From Pseudomonas sp. S06B 330 (GTDB lineage: Bacteria > Pseudomonadota > Gammaproteobacteria > Pseudomonadales > Pseudomonadaceae), in NCBI RefSeq assembly GCF_002845275.2, contig NZ_CP088149.1, positions 3,964,501 through 4,028,500 of the forward strand: DNA of 64,000 nt, written 5' to 3'. Each line of letters starts with the position of its first letter. The first letter of the stretch is position 1. This document shows, one piece after another, positions 10,175 to 19,514 of this stretch. Made by a program: the position numbers and the translations under genes. The notes under the pieces were generated by a model. The model did no database searches. It saw only the letters and a program-made list of their open reading frames with translations, and had not been told where the DNA came from.

Positions 10175-10225
10175 CTCGTAACCGGCCAAACATCAGGTGC
10201 TTTTAAGCATTTCCCGAGGTTCAGC

Positions 10226-10255
10226 AACCAAGCCAGGCATGAGCCTGGCTTGGTT
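10226..10255 (-). other. Perfect 13-bp hairpin in the hupB-ppiD gap
   Basis: AACCAAGCCAGGC - ATGA - GCCTGGCTTGGTT forms an uninterrupted 13-bp stem with a four-base loop, 23 bases after the hupB stop. It has no T-run on either side, so it may be an mRNA-stabilising 3' end rather than a simple terminator. Confidence 0.6.
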
Positions 10256-10278
10256 AGGCGTAAGCCTGAAGGAAGGTC

Positions 10279-10551
10279 TTAGTTGACGGCTTCTTTCAGA
10301 GCCTTGCCAGCCTTGAAGCCTGGCTTCTTGGCAGCAGGGATTTCCAGAGTCTTGCCGGTTTGCGGGTTGCGGCCGGTGCGAGCTGGGCGATCGGTGACGG
10401 AGAAGGTACCGAAACCTACCAGTACCACGGAATCACCTGCCTTCAGGGCGCCGGTGACGGATTCGATTACTGCGTCCAGCGCTTTGCCAGCGCTCGCTTT
10501 CGAAATATCAGCAGATGCGGCGATAGCGTCAATCAGTTCCGACTTGTTCAC
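10279..10551 (-). CDS. hupB: HU-beta, DNA-binding nucleoid protein
   Basis: 90 residues, the normal length for HU. The beta-arm signature [21 protein letters not shown] is present, and the N-terminus [11 protein letters not shown] is typical of HupB. HU heterodimers bend DNA non-specifically and organise the nucleoid. The start is a GTG at 10551 preceded by GGGGACTTAGA as ribosome site. It follows lon directly, an order conserved across Pseudomonas and Escherichia. An upstream region of about 148 bp separates it from lon and could hold its own promoter. Confidence 0.97.
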   Translation of the reverse strand: MNKSELIDAIAASADISKASAGKALDAVIESVTGALKAGDSVVLVGFGTFSVTDRPARTGRNPQTGKTLEIPAAKKPGFKAGKALKEAVN

Positions 10552-10699
10552 TCTAAGTCCCCTTATATCTCTATTGAGTTTGTTTCTAAGTATGTAATGA
10601 AAAGCTAAACGAGCGCTGGGTGGCCTAATGACGCTTAAGTGCCGCTTTATAACAAGGGCCTGAAAATACTGTCAAGAAAGCCCCCCAGCCAAATACGTA

Positions 10700-13096
10700 C
10701 TAATGCGTGCTAATTCTTTCCTTGGAATCGCTGTCGCGCTTTTCATCCTTGGCGACAATCTCGGGAGCCACATCTGGCAAGGGCTCCGGGGCGTATTGCA
10801 GCGCAATTTGGAGGACTTCGTCAATCCATTTGACCGGTTTAATCTGAAGATCCTGCTTAATATTCTCAGGAATTTCCTTCAAATCGCGCACATTCTCTTC
10901 AGGAATGATCACAGTCTTGATCCCACCACGGTGCGCGGCCAGCAGTTTCTCTTTCAAACCGCCGATAGCCAACACCTGTCCACGCAAGGTGATTTCACCG
11001 GTCATGGCGACATCCGCGCGCACTGGAATCTGCGTCAGGGCCGAGACCAGGGCAGTGCACATGCCGATACCGGCACTTGGACCATCCTTGGGCGTCGCCC
11101 CTTCGGGCATGTGGATGTGGGTGTCGCGCTTCTCGTGGAAGTCAGCCGGGATACCCAAGCTTCTCGCCCGGCTACGGACAACGGTCTGCGCTGCGGTAAT
11201 CGACTCGACCATGACATCGCCCAGAGAGCCGGTCTTGATCAATTGACCTTTACCCGGAATCACAGCGGCTTCAATGGTCAGCAACTCACCACCGACCTGG
11301 GTCCAGGCCAGACCGGTAACCTGACCGACCTGATCCTGCTGTTCGGCCAAGCCATACCGGAACTTGCGCACTCCAAGGAAGTGCTCCAGCTGCTCACCAG
11401 TGACCTTGACGGCCACCTGCTTGAGGCCAGCATGCTCTTTGACCACCTTGCGGCAGACCTTGGCAATCTGGCGTTCCAGGCCCCGTACACCGGCTTCACG
11501 GGTGTAGTAGCGGATGATGTCACGGATGGCCGTGACGTCGACTTCCAGCTCACCCTTTTTCAGGCCGTTGGCCTTGATCTGCTTAGGTGTCAGGTACTTG
11601 ACCGCGATGTTGATCTTCTCGTCTTCGGTGTAGCCCGGCAGACGGATGACTTCCATCCGGTCCAGCAACGCTGGCGGGATATTCATCGAGTTGGAGGTGC
11701 AGAGGAACATCACATCGGAAAGGTCGTAATCGACTTCCAGATAGTGATCGTTGAAGTTGTGATTCTGCTCGGGATCGAGCACCTCAAGCAACGCCGACGC
11801 CGGGTCGCCACGCATGTCGCTGCCCATCTTGTCGATTTCATCGAGCAAGAACAACGGGTTGCGAACACCAACCTTGGTCATTTTCTGAATCAGGCGACCC
11901 GGCATCGAGCCGATGTAGGTACGCCGGTGACCACGGATCTCGGCTTCGTCACGCACACCACCCAAGGCCATGCGCACAAACTTGCGATTGGTCGCACTGG
12001 CGATGGATTCTGCCAGGGAGGTTTTACCCACACCCGGAGGACCGACCAGGCACAGTACAGGACCACGGATTTTCTTCACCCGCTTCTGCACGGCGAGGTA
12101 TTCAAGGATGCGTTCCTTGACCTCTTCCAGGCCGTAATGGTCAGCGTCGAGAATCTCTTCTGCCTTGGCCAGGTCCAGGCGCACCTTGCTCTGGGCCTTC
12201 CACGGCACCTGAACCAGCCAGTCCAGATACGAACGTACGACAGTGGCCTCAGCCGACATCGGCGACATTTGCTTGAGCTTGTTCAGCTCGGCCTGAGCCT
12301 TGGCATAGGCATCTTTTGGCAGACCCGCGGCGTCGAGACGCTTTTTCAGCTCTTCGACTTCGTTATGGCCTTCTTCGCTGTCGCCGAGTTCTTTCTGAAT
12401 GGCCTTCATTTGCTCATTCAGGTAGTACTCGCGCTGGCTGCGCTCCATTTGCTTTTTGACCCGTCCGCGGATGCGCTTCTCGACCTGCAGCAGGTCAATT
12501 TCAGCATCCAGCAAGGCCATGACGTGCTCAACACGGGTGGCCAGATCGAGAATTTCGAGGATTTCCTGCTTCTGCTCGATTTTCAGCGCCATGTGCGCGG
12601 CCATGGTATCGACCAGGCGCCCTGGCTCGTCGATGCTGTTGAGCGACGAGAGGACTTCAGCCGGGACTTTTTTGCCCAGCTGAACGTATTGTTCAAATTG
12701 TGACAACAAGCTACGAACGAAGACTTCAGACTCGCGCTCGGCGGTCTGCGACTCGTCAATCAGCGAAACCTCGGCACGAATATGGCCATCGACTTCGTTG
12801 AAACGCTCGACTGCACCACGCTGCTCGCCCTCGACCAGGACCTTGACGGTGCCATCGGGCAGTTTCAGCAGTTGCAGGACAGTGGCAATGGTACCGACAC
12901 GGTACAGGGCGTCTTCGCCTGGATCGTCATCAGCGGGGTTCTTCTGGGCCAGCAGGAGGATCTGCTTCTCGCCCGTCATTGCGGCCTCGAGGGCTTCGAT
13001 GGACTTCTCGCGCCCCACGAACAGTGGGATAACCATGTGCGGATAGACGACGACATCGCGCAATGGCAAAAGAGGCAAGTCGAGGGTGGTCTTCAT
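10700..13096 (-). CDS. lon: Lon, ATP-dependent protease La
   Basis: 798 residues, the expected length. The N-terminal substrate-binding domain starts [23 protein letters not shown]. The AAA+ module has Walker A GPPGVGKT and Walker [12 protein letters not shown]. The C-terminal serine-lysine protease domain has catalytic Ser about 674 in [11 protein letters not shown] and the downstream Lys in [12 protein letters not shown]. Lon degrades misfolded and regulatory proteins in the cytosol. The start is ATG at 13096, preceded by GAGGCG; longer in-frame extensions carry non-family sequence. It lies downstream of clpX, separated by the clpX terminator and a candidate sigma-32 promoter, so heat-shock induction independent of clpX is likely. 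Confidence 0.97.
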   Translation of the reverse strand: MKTTLDLPLLPLRDVVVYPHMVIPLFVGREKSIEALEAAMTGEKQILLLAQKNPADDDPGEDALYRVGTIATVLQLLKLPDGTVKVLVEGEQRGAVERFNEVDGHIRAEVSLIDESQTAERESEVFVRSLLSQFEQYVQLGKKVPAEVLSSLNSIDEPGRLVDTMAAHMALKIEQKQEILEILDLATRVEHVMALLDAEIDLLQVEKRIRGRVKKQMERSQREYYLNEQMKAIQKELGDSEEGHNEVEELKKRLDAAGLPKDAYAKAQAELNKLKQMSPMSAEATVVRSYLDWLVQVPWKAQSKVRLDLAKAEEILDADHYGLEEVKERILEYLAVQKRVKKIRGPVLCLVGPPGVGKTSLAESIASATNRKFVRMALGGVRDEAEIRGHRRTYIGSMPGRLIQKMTKVGVRNPLFLLDEIDKMGSDMRGDPASALLEVLDPEQNHNFNDHYLEVDYDLSDVMFLCTSNSMNIPPALLDRMEVIRLPGYTEDEKINIAVKYLTPKQIKANGLKKGELEVDVTAIRDIIRYYTREAGVRGLERQIAKVCRKVVKEHAGLKQVAVKVTGEQLEHFLGVRKFRYGLAEQQDQVGQVTGLAWTQVGGELLTIEAAVIPGKGQLIKTGSLGDVMVESITAAQTVVRSRARSLGIPADFHEKRDTHIHMPEGATPKDGPSAGIGMCTALVSALTQIPVRADVAMTGEITLRGQVLAIGGLKEKLLAAHRGGIKTVIIPEENVRDLKEIPENIKQDLQIKPVKWIDEVLQIALQYAPEPLPDVAPEIVAKDEKRDSDSKERISTH

Positions 13097-13155
13097 GATT
13101 TCGCCTCTACAGCGGCCTTGTGGCCGGAAACCGGTGGAATTTGAGCGTGGAGTTA

Positions 13156-13184
13156 ATGTGGGGGCAGCCCCGCAAAAAAACAAG
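13156..13184 (-). promoter_or_regulatory. Candidate sigma-32 promoter of lon
   Basis: On the minus strand CTTGTTT (13184-13178), a 14-base spacer and CCCCACAT (13163-13156) resemble the sigma-32 consensus CTTGAAA-N11-16-CCCCATNT. The -10 side and the CTTG match well, the AAA of the -35 does not. It lies 60 bases upstream of the lon ATG and just after the clpX terminator, where a heat-shock promoter is expected. Confidence 0.55.
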
Positions 13185-13203
13185 CTCTACGACAGGAAAA
13201 GCA

Positions 13204-13223
13204 AAGGGGCCCGAAGGCCCCTT
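13204..13223 (-). terminator. Terminator of clpX
   Basis: Stem AAGGGGCC-CGAA-GGCCCCTT; on the minus strand it is followed by TTTGCTTTT. It lies 24 bases after the clpX stop. Confidence 0.75.
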
Positions 13224-13246
13224 GCGTTTTCGAGCCGCTTGGCGAC

Positions 13247-14530
13247 TCAGACGTCGGGTGCAACTTTGGCTTGCGGCTCGCTGTTTTCGTAGATCAACAG
13301 CGGCTGCGAAGAGCCATCGATGACGCTCTCGTCGATCACTACCTTGCTGACATCCTTCTGCGAAGGGATCTCATACATGGTATCAAGCAGGATGCCTTCG
13401 AGGATCGAACGCAGGCCACGGGCACCGGTTTTGCGCTCCAGGGCCTTGCGGGCCACGGACTTGAGCGCATCGCTACGGAACTCCAGGTCCACACCTTCCA
13501 TCTCGAACAGCTTGGCGTACTGCTTGGTGAGGGCATTCTTCGGCTCGGTGAGAATCTGCATCAAGGCAGCTTCGTCGAGCTCATCGAGGGTTGCCAGCAC
13601 CGGCAGACGACCGACGAATTCCGGAATCAGACCGAACTTGACCAGATCGTCAGGCTCGACCTCACGCAGCGATTCGCCAACCTTCTTGCCCTCCTCCTTG
13701 CTGCGCACTTCGGCACCAAAGCCGATGCCGCCGCGGGTGGAACGGTTCTGGATGACCTTTTCCAGGCCCGAGAAGGCACCGCCACAGATAAACAAAATGT
13801 TACGCGTATCGACTTGCAGGAATTCCTGCTGCGGATGCTTACGGCCACCTTGCGGCGGCACCGAGGCAACCGTGCCCTCGATCAGCTTGAGCAGTGCCTG
13901 CTGCACGCCTTCACCCGAAACGTCACGGGTGATCGACGGGTTGTCCGACTTACGCGAGATCTTGTCGATTTCGTCGATATAGACAATGCCCATCTGGGCT
14001 TTTTCCACATCGTAGTCGCACTTTTGCAGCAGTTTCTGAATGATGTTCTCGACGTCTTCACCGACATAACCGGCTTCGGTCAGGGTGGTGGCATCGGCGA
14101 TGGTGAACGGTACATTCAACAGACGTGCGAGGGTTTCGGCGAGCAGGGTTTTACCCGAGCCCGTCGGACCGATCAGCAGGATATTACTCTTGCCGAGCTC
14201 GACATCGTCGTTCTTCTTGTCGCGTTGGTTCAGGCGCTTGTAGTGGTTGTACACCGCTACGGCCAGGACCTTTTTCGCACGTTCCTGACCAATAACATAC
14301 TGGTCCAGGATGGTGCTGATTTCTTTCGGCGAAGGCAGTTTATGCGCGCTGCTCTCGGCCTGGGCTTCCTGCACCTCCTCACGGATGATGTCATTGCACA
14401 GGTCGACGCACTCGTCGCAGATAAATACCGAGGGGCCGGCAATCAACTTGCGTACTTCATGCTGGCTTTTGCCGCAGAAGGAGCAATAGAGCAATTTGCC
14501 GTTGTCCTCGCCGTTACGGGTGTCAGTCAT
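13247..14530 (-). CDS. clpX: ClpX, ATPase subunit of the ClpXP protease
   Basis: 427 residues. The N-terminal zinc-binding domain has four cysteines in LYCSFCGK and [10 protein letters not shown]. The AAA+ domain has Walker A GPTGSGKT, Walker [11 protein letters not shown], and the pore loop and sensor motifs. The IGF loop that docks on ClpP is seen as GGIGFGAE. ClpX unfolds substrates and feeds them to ClpP. ATG at 14530 gives the normal start [18 protein letters not shown]; the frame is open further upstream but the added residues are not family-like. It follows clpP with about 106 bp between, in which a sigma-32-like promoter can be read. Confidence 0.97.
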   Translation of the reverse strand: MTDTRNGEDNGKLLYCSFCGKSQHEVRKLIAGPSVFICDECVDLCNDIIREEVQEAQAESSAHKLPSPKEISTILDQYVIGQERAKKVLAVAVYNHYKRLNQRDKKNDDVELGKSNILLIGPTGSGKTLLAETLARLLNVPFTIADATTLTEAGYVGEDVENIIQKLLQKCDYDVEKAQMGIVYIDEIDKISRKSDNPSITRDVSGEGVQQALLKLIEGTVASVPPQGGRKHPQQEFLQVDTRNILFICGGAFSGLEKVIQNRSTRGGIGFGAEVRSKEEGKKVGESLREVEPDDLVKFGLIPEFVGRLPVLATLDELDEAALMQILTEPKNALTKQYAKLFEMEGVDLEFRSDALKSVARKALERKTGARGLRSILEGILLDTMYEIPSQKDVSKVVIDESVIDGSSQPLLIYENSEPQAKVAPDV

Positions 14531-14563
14531 TCGATCGATCCAATCCGGTAGGCTTGCAACACA

Positions 14564-14592
14564 AGATGAAGGCAATTGCGGGCTTTTTCAAG
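14564..14592 (-). promoter_or_regulatory. Candidate sigma-32 promoter of clpX
   Basis: Minus strand CTTGAAA (14592-14586), a perfect -35 for sigma-32, a 14-base spacer and CTTCATCT (14571-14564), six of eight to CCCCATNT. It lies 34 bases before the clpX ATG, between clpP and clpX. Confidence 0.55.
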
Positions 14593-14636
14593 TCCACAGG
14601 TGGCGGGAACGCCCAACCACCTGCTTTGGTGCCTTA

Positions 14637-15278
14637 TCAGACAGCCATTTGCCGCTTGTCGTGTACCGAGTCGATCAGACCGTACTCGGCGGCACGTTGC
14701 GCGCTCATGAAATTGTCGCGTTCAGTGTCACGTTTGATGGTTTCCAGCTCTTGACCGGTGTGGTAGGCCAGCAGCTCGTTCAAGCGCGACTTGATGGAGA
14801 GGATTTCCTTGGCGTGGATTTCAATATCGGTCGCCTGGCCCTGGAAACCACCCAGTGGCTGGTGAATCATTACCCGCGAGTTCGGCAGGCAGTGACGCTT
14901 GCCCTTGGCACCGGCAGCGAGCAGGAAGGCACCCATGGAGCAGGCCTGACCGATACAGGTGGTGGAAACGTCTGGTTTGATGAACTGCATGGTGTCATAG
15001 ATCGACATGCCCGCAGTCACCGAACCACCCGGCGAGTTGATGTAAAGATGGATATCCTTGTCCGGGTTTTCCGCTTCAAGGAACAGCAATTGCGCCGCGA
15101 TCAGGTTGGCCATGTAGTCCTCTACCGGGCCGACCAGGAAGATCACCCGCTCCTTGAGAAGGCGCGAGTAGATGTCATAGGCACGTTCGCCACGAGCGGA
15201 TTGCTCGATAACCATCGGGACCAGGCCGCCTGCGGCCTGGATGTCAGAGCTCTGCTGATAATAAGAATTGCGGGACAT
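14637..15278 (-). CDS. clpP: ClpP, proteolytic subunit of ClpXP/ClpAP
   Basis: 213 residues from the ATG at 15278 (MSRNSYYQ). A GTG at 15287 is in frame and would add three residues; both have purine-rich sequence upstream (GGGAG for GTG, AGGA for ATG), and the ATG gives the length usual in Pseudomonas. The catalytic Ser is in [14 protein letters not shown] and His in [10 protein letters not shown]. The IYDTMQFI and [18 protein letters not shown] stretches are typical of the tetradecameric serine protease. The gene lies between tig and clpX, the standard order. Confidence 0.96.
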   Translation of the reverse strand: MSRNSYYQQSSDIQAAGGLVPMVIEQSARGERAYDIYSRLLKERVIFLVGPVEDYMANLIAAQLLFLEAENPDKDIHLYINSPGGSVTAGMSIYDTMQFIKPDVSTTCIGQACSMGAFLLAAGAKGKRHCLPNSRVMIHQPLGGFQGQATDIEIHAKEILSIKSRLNELLAYHTGQELETIKRDTERDNFMSAQRAAEYGLIDSVHDKRQMAV

Positions 15279-15317
15279 GTCCTGCACTCACTCCCAAATA
15301 GTCATGTCTTGAATACG

Positions 15318-15345
15318 CACAAGCCAGCTCGAAGGCTGGCTTGTG
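15318..15345 (-). other. Hairpin between tig and clpP
   Basis: Perfect 11-bp stem CACAAGCCAGC/GCTGGCTTGTG with a six-base loop, downstream of the tig stop and 40 bases before clpP. No T-run follows on the minus strand, so it may be an attenuator or RNA-stability element instead of a full terminator. Confidence 0.55.
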
Positions 15346-15369
15346 GTGTTTTCCTACGAGAGAAGGAAA

Positions 15370-16680
15370 TCAGTCAGCGGCAGGAGCCTGTGCTGGCTTG
15401 ATAGCTTCTTCGTACGAGACCGATTTGTCGGTCACAGTCGCTTTCTGCAGAACAGTATCCACAACTTGTTCTTCCAGCACAACCGAACGCACTTCGTTCA
15501 GCTGCTGGTCGTTCTTGTAGTACCAAGCGACGACCTGCTCAGGCTCTTGGTAAGCCGAGGCCATTTCCTGGATCATTTCACGAACGCGGGCTTCGTCTGG
15601 CTTCAGGTCATTTTGCTTGACCACTTCGGCAACGATCAGGCCCAGCACGACACGGCGCTTGGCTTGCTCTTCGAACAATTCAGCCGGCAGTTGCTCAGGC
15701 TTGATGTTGCCACCGAACTGCTGAACGGCTTGAACGCGCAGGCGGTTCACTTCGTTTTCCAGCAGTGCCTTTGGCACTTCGATCGGGTTGGCAGCCAGCA
15801 GGCCGTCCATTACCTGGTTCTTGACCTTGGTCTTGATCGCCTGACGCAGTTCACGTTCCATGTTCTTGCGAACTTCGGAACGGAAACCGTCGATGCCGCT
15901 TTCCTTGATACCGAACTGGGCGAAGAACTCTTCGGTCAGCTCTGGCAGCTTAGGCTCGGAAACGCTGTTGACGGTAACGGTGAACTCGGCGGCTTTGCCA
16001 GCCAGGTCCAGGTTCTGGTAGTCCTCAGGGAAGGTCAGGTTCAGAACGCGCTCTTCACCCGCCTTGGCGCCTACCAGACCTTCTTCGAAGCCCGGGATCA
16101 TGCGGCCGGAGCCCAGCACCAGCTGAGTGCCTTTGGCCGAACCACCAGCGAACACTTCACCGTCGACCTTGCCAACGAAATCGATGTTCAGCTGGTCTTC
16201 GTTCTGGGCAGCGCGGTCAGCGGCTTCGAAACGAACGTTCTGCTTGCGCAGCACTTCCAGCATGTTGTCCAGGTCGGCGTCGGCCACTTCGGCGCTCAGG
16301 CGCTCGACAGCGATCGAGTCGAAACCGGCAACGGTAAACTCAGGGAATACTTCGAAGGTAGCGACGTATTCCAGGTCCTTGCCCTTTTCGAACGACTTAG
16401 GCTCGACAGCAGGAGCGCCAGCCGGGTTCAGCTTCTGCTCAACCACGGCTTCGTAGAAGGAAGCCTGAACCAGATCGCCGAAGGCTTCCTGACGGGCAGC
16501 ATCTTCATAACGCTGACGGATCACGCTCATCGGCACTTTGCCAGGACGGAAGCCTGGAACCTTGGCGCGACGGGCAGTCTGCTGCAGACGCTTGTTGACT
16601 TCGGTCTCAACGCGCTCGGCCGGAACGGCGATGGTCATGCGACGCTCGAGAGCAGAAGTATTTTCAACAGAAACTTGCAT
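15370..16680 (-). CDS. tig: Trigger factor, ribosome-associated chaperone and prolyl isomerase
   Basis: 436 residues. The N-terminal ribosome-binding domain carries the signature [13 protein letters not shown] (GFRxGKxP). The FKBP-type PPIase domain contains [19 protein letters not shown], and the C-terminal domain is helical. Trigger factor binds nascent chains at the exit tunnel (L23). ATG at 16680 gives the canonical [15 protein letters not shown]; the frame extends to 16743 but that part precedes the ribosome site (GAGGAAT). It heads the tig-clpP-clpX-lon-hupB-ppiD run. Confidence 0.97.
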   Translation of the reverse strand: MQVSVENTSALERRMTIAVPAERVETEVNKRLQQTARRAKVPGFRPGKVPMSVIRQRYEDAARQEAFGDLVQASFYEAVVEQKLNPAGAPAVEPKSFEKGKDLEYVATFEVFPEFTVAGFDSIAVERLSAEVADADLDNMLEVLRKQNVRFEAADRAAQNEDQLNIDFVGKVDGEVFAGGSAKGTQLVLGSGRMIPGFEEGLVGAKAGEERVLNLTFPEDYQNLDLAGKAAEFTVTVNSVSEPKLPELTEEFFAQFGIKESGIDGFRSEVRKNMERELRQAIKTKVKNQVMDGLLAANPIEVPKALLENEVNRLRVQAVQQFGGNIKPEQLPAELFEEQAKRRVVLGLIVAEVVKQNDLKPDEARVREMIQEMASAYQEPEQVVAWYYKNDQQLNEVRSVVLEEQVVDTVLQKATVTDKSVSYEEAIKPAQAPAAD

Positions 16681-16954
16681 GGATATTCCTCGTTGCACAG
16701 ACGTTAGCCGGCGATACCCGACTCCAGAATCAAGGGCAAGCATTCTAGTGGCTCAAAGACCAGAAGTCACCCCGTTCAAGACGACGGGAAAGTACGCCGG
16801 TCCATTTCATTTACAGCCCCTGGCAAAAACCTCGCCCAGAGACGCTCAAGACCCGCCACCCAAGGCCTGCACGCCACCTTCGATGAAGACGGCGAGCCCG
16901 GCACCAGGCAGCCAGAAATACTTGTCAAACCACTACGAAATCGAAGGCCGACAC

Positions 16955-17257
16955 TCAGGGCGCCACGTCGTCGATCTCGTTAAAACTACAATACTCTTCC
17001 CACTCCATGCCCAGCGCCTGAGCCACTTCCCGATGCACGTCGAGGCGCATGGCCTTGAGCTCATCGTCAGAACTGGCAATCAGTTGCAGGGTCAGCTCCC
17101 AAGGCTCAAGCCCCTGCTCTTGTGCAGCATCTTCGAACGCCCACTCAAGCTGCTGTTGCTGCTCATGCGCACTGAGCCCGGCAATTTCTTCAAGAAGCTG
17201 CGGATTGGCTGCAGCAAAGCGCTGCAGCGCGCTGGCCTGGTGTTCTTTGGAAATCAT
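16955..17257 (-). CDS. Small acidic protein, DUF6388-like
   Basis: 100 residues, strongly acidic and alpha-helical in character, no signal peptide or membrane segment. The stretch PWELTLQLIASSDDELKAMRLDVHREVAQALGM looks like the core of the Pseudomonas family DUF6388, whose function is unknown. The assignment is from memory of the family pattern and is not certain. ATG at 17257. It stands alone about 270 bp upstream of tig on the same strand. Confidence 0.7.
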   Translation of the reverse strand: MISKEHQASALQRFAAANPQLLEEIAGLSAHEQQQQLEWAFEDAAQEQGLEPWELTLQLIASSDDELKAMRLDVHREVAQALGMEWEEYCSFNEIDDVAP

Positions 17258-17438
17258 GAAGCTGTCCTCACTACCTTGCCGTTAGCAACGGTCTCAACCG
17301 GCTGAAATCTATCAGCTTTTGACCCTTTGTCACCAGCGCACAGCGCCCAGAAGCTGCAAGCGAGCAAGCACGGACCCTTTTCATTTAACACTGAGCACAC
17401 CGGCACCATGGCACAGAACACCCAAAATGCATTGAACG

Positions 17439-18476
17439 CTACACCAACACCCGAACATTCCTTTCGGCTGCGAAGGCCAAAAACGCGTGATCCCGCCGCC
17501 AGAACGATCTGAGCGCATTCAGATAACGAGGCTCCGCCTCCAGCACCTTGAGTTCCTCCAGGGCTTTCTCCCACCAGAGCGACCGACACGCGCCAAGATA
17601 GGCACAATGCTTTGTGTTCTTCCCCAGAAAATAGAACTTCGCAACCTTTCGAGACGCCGCACCACACCCTCTCAACACCCACTTCATACGCAGGCGGTCT
17701 GCCAGCGAGTTACGAGGAAGCCTATTCGGCACCTGGTCACTCAAACCAAGCAATTCATCGCGAAAAACTTCGCCATGGCGCTCAAAAAACACCTCGAGCA
17801 TGGCGTGGTAAAAACGCTTGACGGCATAGTAGTGATGAACACAGTCGTTTGCCTCCACTACCTTTTTATCACGCAGGACCATGGAAACGACGACCTGTTC
17901 AAGCGTAAACAGCATCTGACCATGGTGCGCCCAACGATCAATCAGCGCGATGACGTCAGCAAACAGGTGGGCGTTCGACCGAGTTAGCCCGCACACACCA
18001 CTATTGAACAGGCGCAGGCCAGGGACAGGCAGCTGATTGTACTGGGCCAACTCCAGGGCAAACACCTCATACTCATTACGCTGAGAGGCCTCGGCCCACA
18101 GCATTTCGAACTCATCCATCAGGAACCGGTCCTCACTGACTCGCCCAAACAGCGCTGCCGGATCTTTGACAAACACGGTATCGGTATCAATGAATATGGT
18201 CGTTTCGGCGAGCTGCGCCCCCGCCTGGATCGCACAGGCTTTACGCCGGTGATGGTAGCCACCGGCTCCGACCCAGGCGGCCAGCGTCTGCGCATCCAAT
18301 GGCACTACGTCAACTGGCCAGCCAGCGAACTCGGCTGGCTGATCGGTCATCACAGTGACCGTGAAACTGTGCGCATCCCGCCTATGACGAAGCGCCGACA
18401 AGATGCTGAATTTTGCTTCGTGACGATAGGATGCCTTGTCGCCGTACAGCAGATACAGGAGTTGATTCGAACGCAT
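17439..18476 (-). CDS. Putative glycosyltransferase (GT8-like, DxD motif)
   Basis: 345 residues from ATG at 18476 (MRSNQLLYLLYGDK); the frame runs open to 18554 but the extra residues look non-coding. Features of a GT-A fold transferase are visible: an N-terminal beta-strand start, the metal-binding DTD at residues 97-99 in IFIDTDTVFVKDP, and FNSGVCGLTRSNAHLF, which resembles the acceptor-side motif of family 8 enzymes (FNxGV). The C-terminal part is rich in basic and aromatic residues. Donor and acceptor cannot be told. It is flanked by 180 and 420 bp of non-coding DNA and sits just beyond the 3' end of a tRNA operon, so it may be an acquired gene. Confidence 0.7.
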   Translation of the reverse strand: MRSNQLLYLLYGDKASYRHEAKFSILSALRHRRDAHSFTVTVMTDQPAEFAGWPVDVVPLDAQTLAAWVGAGGYHHRRKACAIQAGAQLAETTIFIDTDTVFVKDPAALFGRVSEDRFLMDEFEMLWAEASQRNEYEVFALELAQYNQLPVPGLRLFNSGVCGLTRSNAHLFADVIALIDRWAHHGQMLFTLEQVVVSMVLRDKKVVEANDCVHHYYAVKRFYHAMLEVFFERHGEVFRDELLGLSDQVPNRLPRNSLADRLRMKWVLRGCGAASRKVAKFYFLGKNTKHCAYLGACRSLWWEKALEELKVLEAEPRYLNALRSFWRRDHAFLAFAAERNVRVLV

Positions 18477-18897
18477 AAATCTATTTAGCCCAAAAGGTCT
18501 GCGACCAAAGCTCAGCACCCGATGAGGCCCAATGGCGTTGGTACAAATAAGCACAATTGCGCTGCAACGCTTTAAGGCAGCGAGGCTGCAATCGTGCTGA
18601 TCGAGGTCGGAGTCTAACCAGTGAGGATGGATTTGAAATCCGAATGACTGAGCCCTGCCGACGGCAGGCTTGCGGGCATTCTAGGAGCACGGGTATTGCA
18701 CTGACAACCACTGCGGCAGCGCACACGCCAAGAATAGCGGCCTATATTGGTAACAAAATTAGTATCAGTTTTCGCCCTCCTCCTACATCCGTAGCGCAGG
18801 GACCAAAGAGCTGTAAAACCCAGAAACGAAAAAAGCCGCACTAGGCGGCTTTTTCGAGGCTTTCATGCACCTCAGCGAAGGGCGGTGAAAGCTTATA
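18477..18897. other. Gene-free stretch between tRNA-Leu and the glycosyltransferase gene
   Basis: About 420 bp with no convincing ORF. It holds a 15-base palindrome (CCTGCCGACGGCAGG, 18654-18668), a short AGGCTGCAATCG reminiscent of a decayed REP core near 18580-18595, and the terminator of the tRNA operon at 18829-18853. No second copy of the tRNA-Leu 3' end that would mark an integration scar was found in it. Confidence 0.5.
18829..18853 (-). terminator. Terminator of the tRNA Arg-His-Leu operon
   Basis: AAAAAGCCGC-ACTA-GGCGGCTTTTT: GC-rich stem followed on the minus strand by a T-run, 45 bases beyond the CCA end of tRNA-Leu. Confidence 0.8.
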
Positions 18898-18982
18898 TGG
18901 TGCGGACGAAGAGACTCGAACTCTTACAGCTTGCGCCGCTGGAACCTAAATCCAGTGTGTCTACCAATTTCACCACGTCCGC
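18898..18982 (-). tRNA. tRNA-Leu (anticodon UAG)
   Basis: 85 nt on the minus strand beginning GCGGACGTGGTGAAATTGG and ending with an encoded CCA. The acceptor stem GCGGACG pairs with CGTCCGC. The anticodon loop TTTAGGT between CTGGA and TCCAG reads UAG. A long variable arm typical of leucine tRNAs is present, and the T-arm contains GTTCGAGTC. Confidence 0.95.
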
Positions 18983-19035
18983 GTGAAGCTTTTAAAGCAA
19001 AGGCGCCAGATTTTCATCGGGCGCCTTTTGGAATA

Positions 19036-19112
19036 TGGGGTGGACGATGGGGATCGAACCCACGACAACAGGAGTCACAATCCTGTGCTCTACCAACTGA
19101 GCTACGCCCACC
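19036..19112 (-). tRNA. tRNA-His (anticodon GUG)
   Basis: 77 nt on the minus strand including the encoded CCA. The acceptor stem GTGGGCG pairs with CGTCCAC. The extra 5' G (G-1) faces the discriminator C, the hallmark of histidine tRNAs. The anticodon loop TTGTGAC between CAGGA and TCCTG reads GUG. Confidence 0.96.
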
Positions 19113-19152
19113 ATATTGCATTTACCGCTTTACTTGTGCCTAAGCTGCCTAT

Positions 19153-19229
19153 TGGCGCACCCGGCAGGACTCGAACCTGCGACCATCCGCTTAGAAGGCG
19201 GATGCTCTATCCAGCTGAGCTACGGGCGC
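19153..19229 (-). tRNA. tRNA-Arg (anticodon UCU)
   Basis: 77 nt on the minus strand with encoded CCA. The acceptor stem GCGCCCG pairs with CGGGTGC. The anticodon loop CTTCTAA between TCCGC and GCGGA reads UCU. It is first of the Arg-His-Leu cluster, the same order as the E. coli argX-hisR-leuT genes but without a following tRNA-Pro. Confidence 0.95.
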
Positions 19230-19356
19230 ATATTTAATCTGCTTTCTGTTACGATTACAAATTAACTTTTAGCCGTACCGAACAAGCTACCAAATCCGCT
19301 CATTCTGCCTGACCTTGCTAACCAGTGCTAGGCTCTGCCCGACAAGTGCGACGAAT

Positions 19357-19383
19357 GTTATAGACGAGTGGTTAGGTCGTCAA
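19357..19383 (-). promoter_or_regulatory. Probable sigma-70 promoter of the tRNA operon
   Basis: Minus strand TTGACG (19383-19378), a 15-base spacer and TATAAC (19362-19357), followed by a GC-rich stretch. It lies about 120 bases upstream of tRNA-Arg. The spacing is short but both hexamers are close to consensus. Confidence 0.6.
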
Positions 19384-19514
19384 CTCTTTTTTGAAAAAAA
19401 TTCATTTTATTTAAGGGCTTAGGGGAATAGCCGGACCAAGCGCCTTTGCCCTCGGCCCCCTTCATGCGAGAATGCGCGCTCTTTTTATTCCCTCTCGATG
19501 GTTAATCACGCGTC

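Noticed and set aside
10703..12703. Open frame of 666 codons opposite lon
   Set aside because: Antisense shadow of lon; no family similarity.
13271..14551. Open frame of 426 codons opposite clpX
   Set aside because: Antisense shadow in a high-GC gene.
17254..17682. Open frame of 142 codons overlapping the 3' end of the glycosyltransferase gene
   Set aside because: Out of frame on the same strand, no ribosome site or recognisable domain.
18629..18641. GGATTTGAAATCC resembling a tRNA-Ser(UGA) anticodon arm near the tRNA operon
   Set aside because: No acceptor stem, D-arm or T-arm can be built around it; chance palindrome or remnant at best.
17258..18897. Possible direct repeat of the tRNA-Leu 3' end marking an integration site
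   Set aside because: No repeat of the T-arm or acceptor end longer than a few bases was found on either side of the glycosyltransferase gene.
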